Counted from the first letter of the stretch, positions 32,960 through 42,669 are shown. The stretch is DNA of 64,000 nucleotides from Alloboseaceae bacterium BT-24-1 (GCA_025846845.1 JAOYTL010000005.1:372001-436000); one strand, 5' to 3'. Notes: generated by a model not told the origin, from the letters alone. Numbers and translations are program-made.

Positions 32960-33807
32960 CCCGCGTCATCGTCCTCTCCGATCCGCACCTCTCTCCGACG
33001 CATGGCTTCTTCTGGCCAAACTGGCAGCTCGCCTGCGACGCCGCGAGCCGGATCGAGGCGGCCTGCACCATCGTCAACGGCGACCTCTGCATCGACGGGC
33101 CCGACAGCGACGCCGAAATGGAATTCGCTGCCAGCGCGCTGGCCGCGCTGCCTGGCACAGTGCTGCCGCTGCCCGGCAATCACGACATCGGCGACGAGCC
33201 ACCGGGCCAGGATCCGAATCAGATCGTCGACGAGCCCCGCCTCGCCCGCTGGGACAACGCCATCGGCGCCGATCGCTGGCGCTTCCAGCTCGATGGCTGG
33301 ACCTTGCTCGGCGTCAACGCGCAGCTCTTCGGTTCCGGGCTTGCCCGCGAGACCGAGCAGAACGACTGGCTCGATGCGATGCTCACGGAGAGCAAGGGCG
33401 ACCGCGTCGCGCTCACCCTGCACAAGCCGCTCTTCGTCGAGAGCCCGGACGAGGCCTTGCCGACCCCTGCCTCCATCTGCCCGGCTCCCCGTGGCGAGCT
33501 GATACAGCGCCTCTGCAGGGCCGATATCCGGCTGATCGTCAGCGGCCATCTGCATGCGCATCGCGACCGCAGCATCGACGGCCTGCGCCATCTCTGGGTG
33601 CCGTCGCTCGCGTTCTCCGGCGAGCATGGCCTCAATGGCGACCAGCGCTGCGGTTTCGTCGTGCTCGACTTCGATGGCGACCATGTCGGTGTCGAGATCG
33701 TCCGGCCGGCGGGCCTCGTCTCGCATGACCTCGCCGCCATCAAGCAGCATGGCCGCTATCGCTTCCTGCGCGAGATGCCGCCCTGCCCGCCGCGGCTCGC
33801 AGCCTGA
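32956..33807 (+). CDS. Metallophosphoesterase, cyclic-nucleotide-phosphodiesterase-like
   Basis: A 283-aa calcineurin-like enzyme with the complete metal-ligand set: SDPHL (residues 8-12), NGDL near 40, GNHDIGDE near 75, TLHKPLF, and GHLHAH near the C-terminus. No signal peptide, so probably cytosolic. The family includes CpdA-type 3',5'-cAMP phosphodiesterases and glycerophosphodiesterases; the position with sugar catabolic genes does not decide. Translationally coupled to the preceding binding-protein gene. Confidence 0.9.
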   Translation: MTRVIVLSDPHLSPTHGFFWPNWQLACDAASRIEAACTIVNGDLCIDGPDSDAEMEFAASALAALPGTVLPLPGNHDIGDEPPGQDPNQIVDEPRLARWDNAIGADRWRFQLDGWTLLGVNAQLFGSGLARETEQNDWLDAMLTESKGDRVALTLHKPLFVESPDEALPTPASICPAPRGELIQRLCRADIRLIVSGHLHAHRDRSIDGLRHLWVPSLAFSGEHGLNGDQRCGFVVLDFDGDHVGVEIVRPAGLVSHDLAAIKQHGRYRFLREMPPCPPRLAA

Positions 33808-33873
33808 GTGCCAACTGGCGCATCCGGCGAGGCCCGGCTAGCCTTGTTCCGGGCAGCGGGCGCAAGGGCGGCA

Positions 33874-34623
33874 ATGACGAAATCCGAACTGGACGAACGC
33901 CGCTTCGATCCTGCGGTCGCCTATGAGATGCCGACCAACTCGCAGATCGAGCAGGAGCGCTGGGTCTTCGCCATGTGCAATGGCCGCCGCGACGGTCGTT
34001 TCGCGGAAATCGGCGCCTTCGACGGCGTCCTGCACAGCAACAGCTATTTCCTCGAAAGCGAGCATGGCTGGCAGGGCGTCTGCGTCGAGCCGAACCCGGC
34101 CCTTTTTACTCGGCTGAGCGACAGCCGCAGTGCCATTTGTCTGGAGCGGGCGGTCTACCGCGAGTCCGGCCAGGTCATGTCCTTCATTCCTTCACAGGAA
34201 ATCGGCACACTGGCGGAATTCGCGGGTAGTGACCGCTATGCGAAGGATCGCGCCGAGGCCGCAAGTCGCCATGGGTTGATCGAAGTCGAGACCATCAGCT
34301 TCGCCGAGATCGCGGCGATGGGCGACTTCGCCGAGACCGGCTTCGACTATGTCTCGCTCGACACGGAAGGCTCCGAGCTCGATATCCTGCGCACCATCGA
34401 TCTTGCCCGCCATCGCATCGCGCTCCTCACCATCGAGCACAACTTCGTCGAGCCGCGGCGCGAACAGATGCGGCTTCTGCTCGCCGAGGCCGGCTATGAG
34501 CGGCTCAATGTCGGCTTCGACGACTGGTATTGGCACAATGCCATTCTCACCGAGCGCAACCGCGGGTTGATCGTCGACCACATCGCCATCAACCGGCATT
34601 TCAAGAGCATTTTCCAAGACTAG
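33874..34623 (+). CDS. FkbM-family methyltransferase
   Basis: A 249-aa SAM methyltransferase. FAEIGAFDGVLHSNSYFLES (motif I), WQGVCVEPNPALFTRL, the FDYVSLDTEGSELDILRTID signature and IEHNFVEPRREQMRLLLAEA identify the FkbM family, members of which O-methylate sugars or small molecules, often in polysaccharide loci. ATG 33874 was chosen because the upstream extension starts in the preceding gene. First gene of the surface-polysaccharide region, so methylation of a sugar residue is likely. Confidence 0.85.
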   Translation: MTKSELDERRFDPAVAYEMPTNSQIEQERWVFAMCNGRRDGRFAEIGAFDGVLHSNSYFLESEHGWQGVCVEPNPALFTRLSDSRSAICLERAVYRESGQVMSFIPSQEIGTLAEFAGSDRYAKDRAEAASRHGLIEVETISFAEIAAMGDFAETGFDYVSLDTEGSELDILRTIDLARHRIALLTIEHNFVEPRREQMRLLLAEAGYERLNVGFDDWYWHNAILTERNRGLIVDHIAINRHFKSIFQD

Positions 34624-34779
34624 ACGCCCGGTTGGCGCCTCGGCCCAGTAGCCGGGGCTACCATGCCGGTCAGCAGGACGCATGCCCAAGCGGAGGTTGA
34701 CGTAGTTTACCAAGTCTGGAAGAAGCACGCCCGAGAAAATGGCCCAGTGGCCGACCTTGCCGACATTCCGGGGTGCTCT

Positions 34780-36120
34780 GTGACTTCGCCAACCGCGCAG
34801 CGATTTATTGAACGCGTCAACGACCGCTCGGTCGTGATCGGCATCGTCGGTCTCGGCTATGTCGGCATCCCGCTCGCTCTCGCAGCGCTTCGCCAGGGCA
34901 TCAAGGTCATCGGCTTCGACATCGACCAGAAGCGAGTCGATGATCTCAACGCCGGTCGCAGCGCGATCAAGCACATCCCGATGGACCTGATCATCGAGAG
35001 CGCCAAGACCGGCAAATTCGTCGCGACCACCGATTTCGATCGCATGGCCGAGCCCGACGCACTGCTGATTGCCGTGCCGACGCCGCTGACCAAGTATCGT
35101 GAACCCGACCTGTCCTATGTCGTGAAGACGACCGAGGCGATCGCCAAGCGCCTGCGCAAGGACCAGCTCGTCGTCCTCGAATCCACGACCTATCCCGGCA
35201 CCACCGACGAGGTCATGCGCCCGATCCTGGAGAAGGCGACGGGCCTGAAGAGCGCCGAAGAGTTCTTCCTCGCCTTCTCGCCGGAACGCGAGGACCCGGG
35301 CAATCCCGACTTCGGCACCTCGACCATCCCCAAGGTCGTCGGCGGCGACGGGGCTGACGCACTTGCCATGTCGCTCGCCCTCTATGGCGCGCTCGTCGTC
35401 AAGGCGGTGCCGGTCTCCTCGACCGCGACCGCCGAGGCGGTCAAGCTGACCGAGAACATCTTCCGCGCCGTCAACATCGCCCTCGTCAACGAGCTCAAGA
35501 CCGTCTACGCGGCGATGGGCATCGACGTCTGGGAGGTGATCGAGGCGGCCAAGACCAAGCCCTTCGGCTTCATGCCCTTCTATCCCGGTCCCGGCCTCGG
35601 GGGGCACTGCATCCCGATCGATCCGTTCTACCTGACCTGGAAAGCGCGCGAATACGACGTCGCCACGCGCTTCATCGAGCTTGCAGGCGAGATCAACACC
35701 CGCATGCCCTATCAGGTCGTCGATCAGCTCGCCGCCCTGCTCGACTCCAAGGGTCACAAGAACCTCAGCGACGCGAAGATCCTGATCCTCGGCATCGCCT
35801 ACAAGAAGAACATCGACGACATGCGCGAGAGCCCCTCGCTCAAGCTGATCGAGCTGATCGAGAAGCGCGGCGCGCATGTCGAGTTCCACGACCCCTTCAT
35901 CCCGGTGATCCCGCCCACCCGCGAGCATGCCGAGCTGACCGGCCGCAAGAGCGCCCCGGTCGACAAGGTCTCGCTTGCCGGCTTCGACGCCGTGCTGATC
36001 GCGACCGACCATGACGACGTCGATTACAAGGCGATCGTCGCCGGCTCGAAGCTGGTAGTCGATACCCGCAATGCCTGCGCCCGCGCCGGCATCAAGGCGG
36101 ACAACGTCTTCAAGGCCTGA
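34780..36120 (+). CDS. wbpA: UDP-N-acetylglucosamine 6-dehydrogenase, WbpA-like
   Basis: A 446-aa NAD-dependent nucleotide-sugar dehydrogenase that would oxidise UDP-GlcNAc to UDP-GlcNAcA. The dinucleotide fold G-L-G-Y-V-G is at residues 24-29. VLESTTYPGTTDEVM, KLTENIFRAVNIALVNELKT and GLGGHCIPIDP with the catalytic Cys follow, as does the C-terminal GIAYKKNIDDMRESPS. GTG 34780 with GGGG seven bases upstream is favoured; the 39 upstream residues have no family resemblance. It is first of the wbpA-wbpB-wbpD-wbpE order used for UDP-2,3-diacetamido-2,3-dideoxy-glucuronic acid. Confidence 0.88.
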   Translation: MTSPTAQRFIERVNDRSVVIGIVGLGYVGIPLALAALRQGIKVIGFDIDQKRVDDLNAGRSAIKHIPMDLIIESAKTGKFVATTDFDRMAEPDALLIAVPTPLTKYREPDLSYVVKTTEAIAKRLRKDQLVVLESTTYPGTTDEVMRPILEKATGLKSAEEFFLAFSPEREDPGNPDFGTSTIPKVVGGDGADALAMSLALYGALVVKAVPVSSTATAEAVKLTENIFRAVNIALVNELKTVYAAMGIDVWEVIEAAKTKPFGFMPFYPGPGLGGHCIPIDPFYLTWKAREYDVATRFIELAGEINTRMPYQVVDQLAALLDSKGHKNLSDAKILILGIAYKKNIDDMRESPSLKLIELIEKRGAHVEFHDPFIPVIPPTREHAELTGRKSAPVDKVSLAGFDAVLIATDHDDVDYKAIVAGSKLVVDTRNACARAGIKADNVFKA

Positions 36121-36181
36121 TAGAACGGCGCCGGCGAGGCTTAGCTGGCCGGCGCGACGTACGAGATCGAGACGGACAATC

Positions 36182-37120
36182 ATGACGAGCTTCGCGCTGA
36201 TCGGCGCCGCCGGTTACATCGCTCCCCGCCACATGACGGCGATCAAGGCCAATGGCGGCGACCTCAAGGTGGCCTACGATCCGAATGATTCGGTCGGCGT
36301 CATCGACAGCCATTTCCCGCAAGCGCATTTCTTCACCGAGTTCGAGCGCTTCGACCGGCATGTCGACAAGCTGCACCGGCGCGGCGAGGACATCGATTAT
36401 GTCAGCGTCTGCTCGCCCAACTACCTGCACGACGCCCATATCCGTTTCGGCCTGCGTGCCGGCTGCGACGTGATCTGCGAGAAGCCACTCGTCCTCAATC
36501 CCTGGAATATCGACGGCCTCGCCGAGATCGAGCAGCACACAGGCCGCAAGATCAATACGATCCTGCAGCTGCGCCTGCATCCGGCGATCCAGGCGCTCAA
36601 GGAGCGCATTGCCCAGTCGAACGAGCGCCACGCCGTCGACCTGACCTACATCACCTCGCGTGGTCGCTGGTACTTCGCCTCGTGGAAGGGCGACGACAGC
36701 AAGTCCGGCGGCGTCGCCACCAATATCGGCGTCCATTTCTTCGACATGCTCGCCTATGTCTTCGGCCCGCTGAAGTCGCAGACCGCGAGCCTGCGCGAGC
36801 CCGGGCGCGCCGGCGGCCTGCTCTCCTACGAGAAGGCCGATGTGCGCTGGTTCCTGTCGGTCGATGCCAACGACCTGCCTGACGCCGTCAAAGGCAAGAA
36901 GACGACCTATCGCTCGATCACGCTCGATGGCGAAGAAGTCGAGTTCTCCGAAGGCTTCACCGACCTGCACACCCGCAGCTACCAGGAGATCCTTGCCGGC
37001 AAGGGCTATGGCCTCGAGGACGTGCGCTTCTGCGTCGAGGTCGTCTCCGAGTTCCGCAATCTGCCGATCGTCACCAATGGCGAGCGCCACCCCTTCGTCG
37101 ACAAATATCTCAAGGCCTGA
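36182..37120 (+). CDS. wbpB: Gfo/Idh/MocA oxidoreductase, WbpB-like
   Basis: A 312-aa NAD-binding enzyme with FALIGAAGYIAPRHMTAIKA (Rossmann start), VSVCSPNYLHDAHIRFGLRA and CEKPLVLNPWNIDGL, whose Lys-Pro is in the active site, and a conserved GGVATNIGVHFFDML region. WbpB-type enzymes oxidise C3 of UDP-GlcNAcA to the 3-keto sugar, the substrate for WbpE. The assignment rests on its place between wbpA- and wbpD/wbpE-like genes and its close match to that subfamily's small size (about 315 aa). The start is an ATG directly found at 36182. Confidence 0.86.
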   Translation: MTSFALIGAAGYIAPRHMTAIKANGGDLKVAYDPNDSVGVIDSHFPQAHFFTEFERFDRHVDKLHRRGEDIDYVSVCSPNYLHDAHIRFGLRAGCDVICEKPLVLNPWNIDGLAEIEQHTGRKINTILQLRLHPAIQALKERIAQSNERHAVDLTYITSRGRWYFASWKGDDSKSGGVATNIGVHFFDMLAYVFGPLKSQTASLREPGRAGGLLSYEKADVRWFLSVDANDLPDAVKGKKTTYRSITLDGEEVEFSEGFTDLHTRSYQEILAGKGYGLEDVRFCVEVVSEFRNLPIVTNGERHPFVDKYLKA

Positions 37121-37125
37121 AGCCG

Positions 37126-37725
37126 ATGGCCGCGTCGGAGATGCGTGACGATCCGCGCTTTCCCGGCGTGAAGATCCACGAAAGCGCCTATGTCGATGAC
37201 GGCGTGACCATCGGCGCCGGCAGCAAGGTCTGGCACTTCGTCCACGTGCTTGGCGAGACCGCGATTGGCAAGGGCTGCGTGCTCGGCCAGAACGTCATGG
37301 TCGGCCCGCGTGTCAGCGTCGGCAATGACTGCAAGATCCAGAACAATGTCGCGCTCTATGACGGCGTCGAGCTCGAGGACGGCGTTTTCTGCGGCCCGTC
37401 CTGCGTCTTCACCAACGTCAACAACCCGCGCGCCTTCCTCAACCGCAAGTCGGAGTTCCGGAAGACGCTGGTCAAGACGGGCGCGAGCATCGGCGCCAAC
37501 GCCACCATCGTCTGCGGCCACACGCTCGGCGCCTATTGCTTCATCGCTGCCGGCGCCGTCGTCGCGAAGGACGTACCCGACTTCGCCTTGATGGCCGGCG
37601 TACCAGCGCGCCGCATCGGCTGGATGAGCCATAACGGCGCCAAGCTCGGCGCCGACCTCGTTTGCCCCGAAACCGGCCGTCGCTATCGGGAAACTGGTCC
37701 GGATACCCTGGAGGAGATCGTCTGA
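37126..37725 (+). CDS. wbpD: UDP-sugar N-acetyltransferase, WbpD-like (left-handed beta-helix)
   Basis: A 199-aa hexapeptide-repeat acetyltransferase. Repeats such as VTIGAGSKVWHFVHVLGETA, IGKGCVLGQNVMVGPRVSVG and NNVALYDGVELEDGVFCGPS form the beta-helix; TNVNNPRAF and KTLVKTGASIGANATIVCGH are typical of WbpD, which acetylates the 3-amino group of UDP-GlcNAc(3NH2)A. The C-terminal GWMSHNGAKLG lies where the family has its acyl-CoA edge. The stop overlaps the aminotransferase start. Confidence 0.93.
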   Translation: MAASEMRDDPRFPGVKIHESAYVDDGVTIGAGSKVWHFVHVLGETAIGKGCVLGQNVMVGPRVSVGNDCKIQNNVALYDGVELEDGVFCGPSCVFTNVNNPRAFLNRKSEFRKTLVKTGASIGANATIVCGHTLGAYCFIAAGAVVAKDVPDFALMAGVPARRIGWMSHNGAKLGADLVCPETGRRYRETGPDTLEEIV

Positions 37726-38882
37726 TGAGCGAGCGTCCCGCGATCGAGTTCATCGACCTGAAGGCCCAGCGCCAGCGCATCGGCAAGGCGATGGACGAGG
37801 CCATCCTCAAGGTCGTCCATGACGGCAACTACATTCTCGGTGAGCAGGTTGGTGAATTCGAGACCGGGCTCGCCACCTTCTGCGGCGCGAAGCACGCGAT
37901 CGGCGTCGCCAACGGCACCGACGCGCTGATCCTGGTGCTCGAGGCGCTCGGCATCGGCCCCGGCGATGCCGTGCTCTGCCCGAGCTTCACCTTCGCCGCC
38001 ACCGCCGAGGTCGTCGCCTGGATGGGCGCCACCCCGATCTTCGCCGAGATCGACGAGCCGACCTACAACATCGATCCGAAGGGCCTCGCCGCCGCGCTCG
38101 ACACTGCCAGGAAGCACGAGCTCAAGCCGCGCGCCCTGATCACGGTCGATCTCTTCGGCCAGGCCTGCGACTACGAGCCGATCGAAGCCTTCTGCAAAGA
38201 GAACGGGCTCGTGCTGATCTCGGATTCGGCCCAGGGCTATGGCGCCCGCTACAAGGGCCGCACCGCGGGCGCGATCGGCGATTTCGCCACGACCAGCTTC
38301 TTCCCGGCCAAGCCGCTCGGCTGCTATGGCGATGGCGGCGCGATCCTGACGGATAGCGACGAGCACGCCGAGCTGCTGCGTTCGCTGCGCTTCCACGGCA
38401 AGGGCTCGTACAAATACGACAATGTCCGCGTCGGCGTGAACTCGCGGCTCGACACCATCCAGGCGGCCGTCCTGATCGAGAAGCTCAAGGTCTATGCCGA
38501 GGAGATCGAGCAGCGGCAGGTCGTCGCCGCGCGCTACACCGCAGCACTGAAGGATCTGGTCACCACGCCCTACGTCATGCCCGACAGCGTCTCGACCTGG
38601 GCCCAGTACACCATCCGTGTCGATGCCGGCCGCCGCGACGCCTTCCAGGCGGCACTCAAGGCCAAGGGCGTGCCGACCACGGTCTACTACCCCAAGCCGC
38701 TGCACCAGCAGACCGCCTACAAGCACTTCCCCGTCGCCGGCAACGGCCTGCCGATCTCCGAGCGCGTCGCGCAGGAGGTCGTGGCCCTGCCGATGCACCC
38801 CTATCTCGACGAAGCCACGCAGGACTACATCATCGCGCAGGTCCGCGAGGCTCTGGCGGTGCCCACGGCCGCGGTGGCATGA
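37725..38882 (+). CDS. wbpE: UDP-3-keto-sugar aminotransferase, WbpE-like (DegT/DnrJ/EryC1)
   Basis: A 385-aa PLP enzyme. GVANGTDALILVLEALGIGP, SFTFAATAEVVAWMGATPIF and SDSAQGYGARYKG are DegT motifs, and SFFPAKPLGCYGDGGAI holds the PLP lysine. Ends HQQTAYKHFPVAGNGLPISE and ALPMHPYLDE are family-typical. It would transaminate the 3-keto intermediate made by WbpB. The start (ATG 37725) overlaps the wbpD stop by one base, so the pair is coupled. The glycosyltransferase ATG overlaps its stop. Confidence 0.93.
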   Translation: MSERPAIEFIDLKAQRQRIGKAMDEAILKVVHDGNYILGEQVGEFETGLATFCGAKHAIGVANGTDALILVLEALGIGPGDAVLCPSFTFAATAEVVAWMGATPIFAEIDEPTYNIDPKGLAAALDTARKHELKPRALITVDLFGQACDYEPIEAFCKENGLVLISDSAQGYGARYKGRTAGAIGDFATTSFFPAKPLGCYGDGGAILTDSDEHAELLRSLRFHGKGSYKYDNVRVGVNSRLDTIQAAVLIEKLKVYAEEIEQRQVVAARYTAALKDLVTTPYVMPDSVSTWAQYTIRVDAGRRDAFQAALKAKGVPTTVYYPKPLHQQTAYKHFPVAGNGLPISERVAQEVVALPMHPYLDEATQDYIIAQVREALAVPTAAVA

Positions 38883-39985
38883 GCCGGCCGCCTCGGCTGG
38901 CTTATCTCTCGCTCGAGACGCCGCGACCGGGTCAGGCGTCGCAGACCCATATCGACGAGATCATCGCCAGCCTGAGGCAGTCCGGCTGGCAGGTCGAGCT
39001 CTTCGCCACCACGCGTGGCGGGGCGAGCGCACGTGGCTCCTATCTGCAACGCCTGATCGACTATGGCCGCGTCCAGCTTGCCTTGGCGCGGCGCCTGCGC
39101 GAGTTCGACGCGATCTTCGTCCGCTCGCACTTCATGGCGCTGCCGCTCGCCTCCTGGGCGCGTTGGCGGAAACTGCCGGTCGTGCACGAGATCAACGGCA
39201 AGCCGGCCGATATCGGCGTGACCTATCCTGGTCTGAAGCCGTTCTCGCCGCTCTTCGCCTGGCTCTACCGGACGCAGTATCGCATGGCTGCGCATCTGAT
39301 CGCCGTCACCGAAGGCCTGGCCCAATGGGCGAGAGCCTTCGCCGGTCATGACCGGGTCAGCGTCGTCTCCAATGGCGCCAATACCGATCTGTTCACACCG
39401 GAAGGGCCCCACGCCGACATCGCCGGCCGCTATGTGATCTTTGTCGGTGGCCTCGTCGCCTGGCACGGGATCGGCACGATGCTCGCAGCATTGCAGGAAC
39501 CGGCCTGGCCGGCGGATGTCAGGCTCGTCATCGTCGGCGACGGTGTCGAGCGCGGCAAGGTCGAGGCCGCGAAAGATAACTCCCGCCTGCTCTGGCTCGG
39601 CCGACGACCCTATGAAGCTGTCCCTGCCCTGTTGCGCGGCGCGCTCGCCGCCCTTTGCGTGATCGAGGACCAGGACGGCCGTTCGGCCGCGGGCGTCGCG
39701 CCGCTCAAGCTGTTCGAAGCGATGGCCTGCGGCATACCGGTGATCGCGAGCGACCTGCCTTTCCAGGCCGAGATCGTCCGGCAGGCCGGCGCCGGCCTGG
39801 TCATTCCATCTGCGAGCCCCGCCGCCATCGCTGCGGCAGTCCAGACGCTCGGCGAGGCTCCGGACAAGGCTGCCGAACTGGGCAGCAACGGTGCAATCTA
39901 TGTTGCTCGCGAGGCCAGCTGGCAGCAGCGCGGCCGCGAGATCAACCGGATTCTGGCCGCTCAGATGAGCGGGGCCAGCGGATGA
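38879..39985 (+). CDS. Glycosyltransferase family 4
   Basis: A 368-aa GT-B enzyme. N-lobe: RLAYLSLETPRPGQASQTHI and PVVHEINGKPADIG. C-lobe: VFVGGLVAWHGIGTMLAAL-like stretch near 195, LVIVGDGVERGKVEAA, and the acidic motif VAPLKLFEAMACGIPVIASD (E-x7-E region near 280). It would add a sugar to the growing repeat unit on the cytosolic face. ATGA overlap with the wbpE-like gene shows cotranscription. The donor and acceptor are not known. Confidence 0.88.
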   Translation: MSRPPRLAYLSLETPRPGQASQTHIDEIIASLRQSGWQVELFATTRGGASARGSYLQRLIDYGRVQLALARRLREFDAIFVRSHFMALPLASWARWRKLPVVHEINGKPADIGVTYPGLKPFSPLFAWLYRTQYRMAAHLIAVTEGLAQWARAFAGHDRVSVVSNGANTDLFTPEGPHADIAGRYVIFVGGLVAWHGIGTMLAALQEPAWPADVRLVIVGDGVERGKVEAAKDNSRLLWLGRRPYEAVPALLRGALAALCVIEDQDGRSAAGVAPLKLFEAMACGIPVIASDLPFQAEIVRQAGAGLVIPSASPAAIAAAVQTLGEAPDKAAELGSNGAIYVAREASWQQRGREINRILAAQMSGASG

Positions 39986-41139
39986 CGCGCGTCGCTCTCA
40001 TCTGCATCTCGCCCCTGCAGCACGATTCGCGTGTTCTGCGCCACGCCGCCCTGCTCGCCCACGCCGGCTATGAGGTCCGCATCTTCGCGCAGCCCCCGTT
40101 GCCCGAAGCGCCGCCGACGCCGGTGACTGCCCTGCCGGGACCGGGCAGCGACACGCGCGTGCGGCTCGGCATGGTGCTGAGGCAGGCGCCGGCCTCGCTG
40201 CTGCCGATCAGCGCCGACCTGCTCTATTGGGGCTCGGCGACGAGGCTGGCTGCACGCCGCGAGTTGCTCCGCTTCAGACCCGATCTCGTCATCGCCAACG
40301 ACTGGCGCGCGCTGCCGATCGCCTACGCGGCCAAGCAGGCCTGCGGCGCAAGCATCATCTATGACAGCCACGAATTCGCCTCGGAGGAATTCGCCGACAG
40401 CTGGCGCTGGCGCCTGCTCGCCCGCCGGCACGTGATCCGGCTCGAAGAGCGCTATATCCGCGAGGCGGATGCCGTCGTGACGGTGAGCGATGGCATCGCC
40501 GACGCGCTGGCGGCGCGCTACGATCTGGCACGGCCCACGGTGATCTCGAATACACCTGCCTGGCAGGAGACCGCCTTCCGCCCGACTGGCAATCCCGTCA
40601 CGGTGCTCTATCACGGCGCGATCGTGCCGCGCCGTGGTCTCGAAACGCTGATCGAAAGCGTCGCGCTCTGGCCTGCCGCCTTCCGCCTGGTGATCCGAGG
40701 GCCGGCCCAGGGCGGCTTCGACCAGCACCTGCGGACGCTCGCTGGCGGCCTCGGCGAGCGCGTGACCTTCAACCCCGCCGTGCCGCCTGACCAGGTGGTT
40801 CCGGCGGCTGCGCAAGCCGATATCGGCATCTTCCTTCTATCGAACAGCACGACGCATGCGCGCTTTGCCATGCCCAACAAGATCTTCGAATACATCCAGG
40901 CCGGGCTGATGGTGATCAGCAGCGACCTGCCGGAGATTCGCAAGGTGATCGAGTCGGCAGGCTGTGGGATCCTGCTCGATCAGGACACGCCGCAGGCCAT
41001 TGCCGCCTGCCTCGCCGGCCTCGACGCCAGCCGCATCGACGCCTGCAAGCGCGCAGCACTTGGACGGGCTGGAGATGTCAACTTCGAGGCGGAGGGTAGC
41101 AAGCTGCTTACCCTCACGAGGTCAGTGCTCGGACAGTAG
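39982..41139 (+). CDS. Glycosyltransferase family 4, ANDW/YDSHE type
   Basis: A 385-aa GT-B enzyme. The N-lobe has VIANDWRALPIA at about 103 and IIYDSHEFASEEF (YDSHE 127-131); the link region is EERYIREADAVVTVSDGIAD. The C-lobe has VLYHGAIVPRRGLETLIES, FRLVIRGPAQGGFDQHL and FAMPNKIFEYIQAGLMVISS (E-x7-E region). The 41280-42476 protein on the opposite strand has the same motif order and is a paralogue. The start overlaps the previous gene by ATGA. Specificity unknown. Confidence 0.87.
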   Translation: MTRVALICISPLQHDSRVLRHAALLAHAGYEVRIFAQPPLPEAPPTPVTALPGPGSDTRVRLGMVLRQAPASLLPISADLLYWGSATRLAARRELLRFRPDLVIANDWRALPIAYAAKQACGASIIYDSHEFASEEFADSWRWRLLARRHVIRLEERYIREADAVVTVSDGIADALAARYDLARPTVISNTPAWQETAFRPTGNPVTVLYHGAIVPRRGLETLIESVALWPAAFRLVIRGPAQGGFDQHLRTLAGGLGERVTFNPAVPPDQVVPAAAQADIGIFLLSNSTTHARFAMPNKIFEYIQAGLMVISSDLPEIRKVIESAGCGILLDQDTPQAIAACLAGLDASRIDACKRAALGRAGDVNFEAEGSKLLTLTRSVLGQ

Positions 41140-41279
41140 TCTGACTTTGCTGATCCCAGCCCGTCCGTCGAGCCTCCGGAGCTGGAGTTTCCGGCCTTCA
41201 TGGCGCCGGGCGGGGCGTGCCGCCGGATTTCTGCAAGGAGGTCGGGGATCAGATCTCGCACTGCGCAGCAGCAGCGTCG

Positions 41280-42476
41280 TCACGGGATCTGCAACGCCGC
41301 ATTCACGAGCCTGACAAGGGTTTGCGCCTCTCGTTCCCAGCACAGCTCGCGCGCTGCCGCCAGCGCGGCGGCCTTGCACCTGTCGATGGTCGCACGGTCA
41401 AGGCTATTGATCGCTGCCGCGATCGCACCTGGCTCCACCGTGCCAACAAGGCTTCCCATCGGAAACCGGTCGATGAGCCGCCGCATCTCAGGCAGATCGG
41501 ACACGCACAATGCGAGGCCGGCCATTGCATATTCGAAGAACTTGTTCGGCAGCACGAATTGGTTCTGGAGAGAATGCGCCTTGATGACGAACAAGCCGAC
41601 ATCGAAAGCTTCCGCCCCAGCGACGAGCTCCGTCATCGGGAGCGGCGGCGCAAATACGATCCGGTCGCCCACACCCGTGCTACTCGCCAGGAGTTTGAGC
41701 TGTTCGAGATAGGTGGGCTCCGCCGGGCCGCGGATCGTAAGCCTGAACTCCGGCCTCCAGGACGCGACGCTCGCGATGGTCGCCTCCAGCGCCCGGCCCT
41801 GCGTAACGACGCCATGGTAAAGGACGTTGACCGGCGTCGCAGTGGGCCGGAGCCGAGACTTCCTATAGGGCGGGGCGTTGCGGATGACGTGCGGCCGTTC
41901 AAGCAAACGGTAGGCTTGGTGGAGATGGTCGGCGATCCCCTCGGACACACAGCTGACGAAGCGTGCACGCTCCATCCCGGCTCTTTCTATCTGCGCGATC
42001 AACGGGCGCAGGCCTAAGCGCCATTTGAGATTCTGGCTGTATTCCTCGATCGCAAGTTCGTGGGTGTCATATGCGAAGGGCGTGCCCTTGCGACGCTCGA
42101 TGTCGAGAACGATCGGCAAGGCCGTCCAGTCATTGGCGAGCCAGAGGTCGACGTCCTGCGCCTCGGCGATCGCGGCCATCGCGCGATACGCCGGGTTCAG
42201 ACGCCAATAGACAGACCAGGCATAAGATGGCCGGACGGCCTGCATCGGGATGTCGAGCGCGCGCCTCAGCGTTCGTATCAGTGACGGGCGGGGAACCGCC
42301 TGCATGGCGCTTCCTATGGCAAGGATCGGCCATTCCGGTGGCTTCGAATCCTGCTCCGGGAGCCCCACCGCAAGCACCTGGTGTCCAGCGGCAGTCAGCG
42401 CATCGCCCTGACGCCGGACGCGCGGGTCATTGGCGATCACGGAGTGGCTGATCAGGCCAATTCGGGCAGATGGCAC
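41280..42476 (-). CDS. Glycosyltransferase family 4, paralogue of the 39982 gene product
   Basis: A 398-aa GT-B protein from GTG (42474-42476), with TGAGG five bases upstream. It opens ARIGLISHSVIANDPRVRRQ, then WLANDWTALPIVLDIERRKG, FAYDTHELAIEEYSQNLKWR, and C-lobe VLYHGVVTQGRALEATIAS, FRLTIRGPAEPTYLEQLKLL and FVLPNKFFEYAMAGLALCVS. Motif order and spacing match the 39982 protein, but the gene is convergent with it, so duplication and inversion are likely. The start is uncertain; the frame is open to 42602, but the extra 42 residues are not family-like. Confidence 0.85.
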   Translation of the reverse strand: MPSARIGLISHSVIANDPRVRRQGDALTAAGHQVLAVGLPEQDSKPPEWPILAIGSAMQAVPRPSLIRTLRRALDIPMQAVRPSYAWSVYWRLNPAYRAMAAIAEAQDVDLWLANDWTALPIVLDIERRKGTPFAYDTHELAIEEYSQNLKWRLGLRPLIAQIERAGMERARFVSCVSEGIADHLHQAYRLLERPHVIRNAPPYRKSRLRPTATPVNVLYHGVVTQGRALEATIASVASWRPEFRLTIRGPAEPTYLEQLKLLASSTGVGDRIVFAPPLPMTELVAGAEAFDVGLFVIKAHSLQNQFVLPNKFFEYAMAGLALCVSDLPEMRRLIDRFPMGSLVGTVEPGAIAAAINSLDRATIDRCKAAALAAARELCWEREAQTLVRLVNAALQIP

Positions 42477-42669
42477 AACAGCCTCAGGGCGAATGACACG
42501 CGGTGCATGTTCTGTACTTGCCCGGCGCTCCCGGTCAATCCGGTTCGCCCGGCCAATTACGAGTATTTGAGCGCCGGTGCAGCAAACGCGTGCAGATGAC
42601 ATTCAAAAGGGACCGTGACACAATCAGACAAAGGGGGTGCGCGAATGCAACCTCTGCAGGGGGTTTGAG

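Noticed and set aside
34192..36183. 663-codon open frame opposite the wbpA-like gene
   Set aside because: It extends across a convincing dehydrogenase gene and a gap on the other strand, without a ribosome site or motif.
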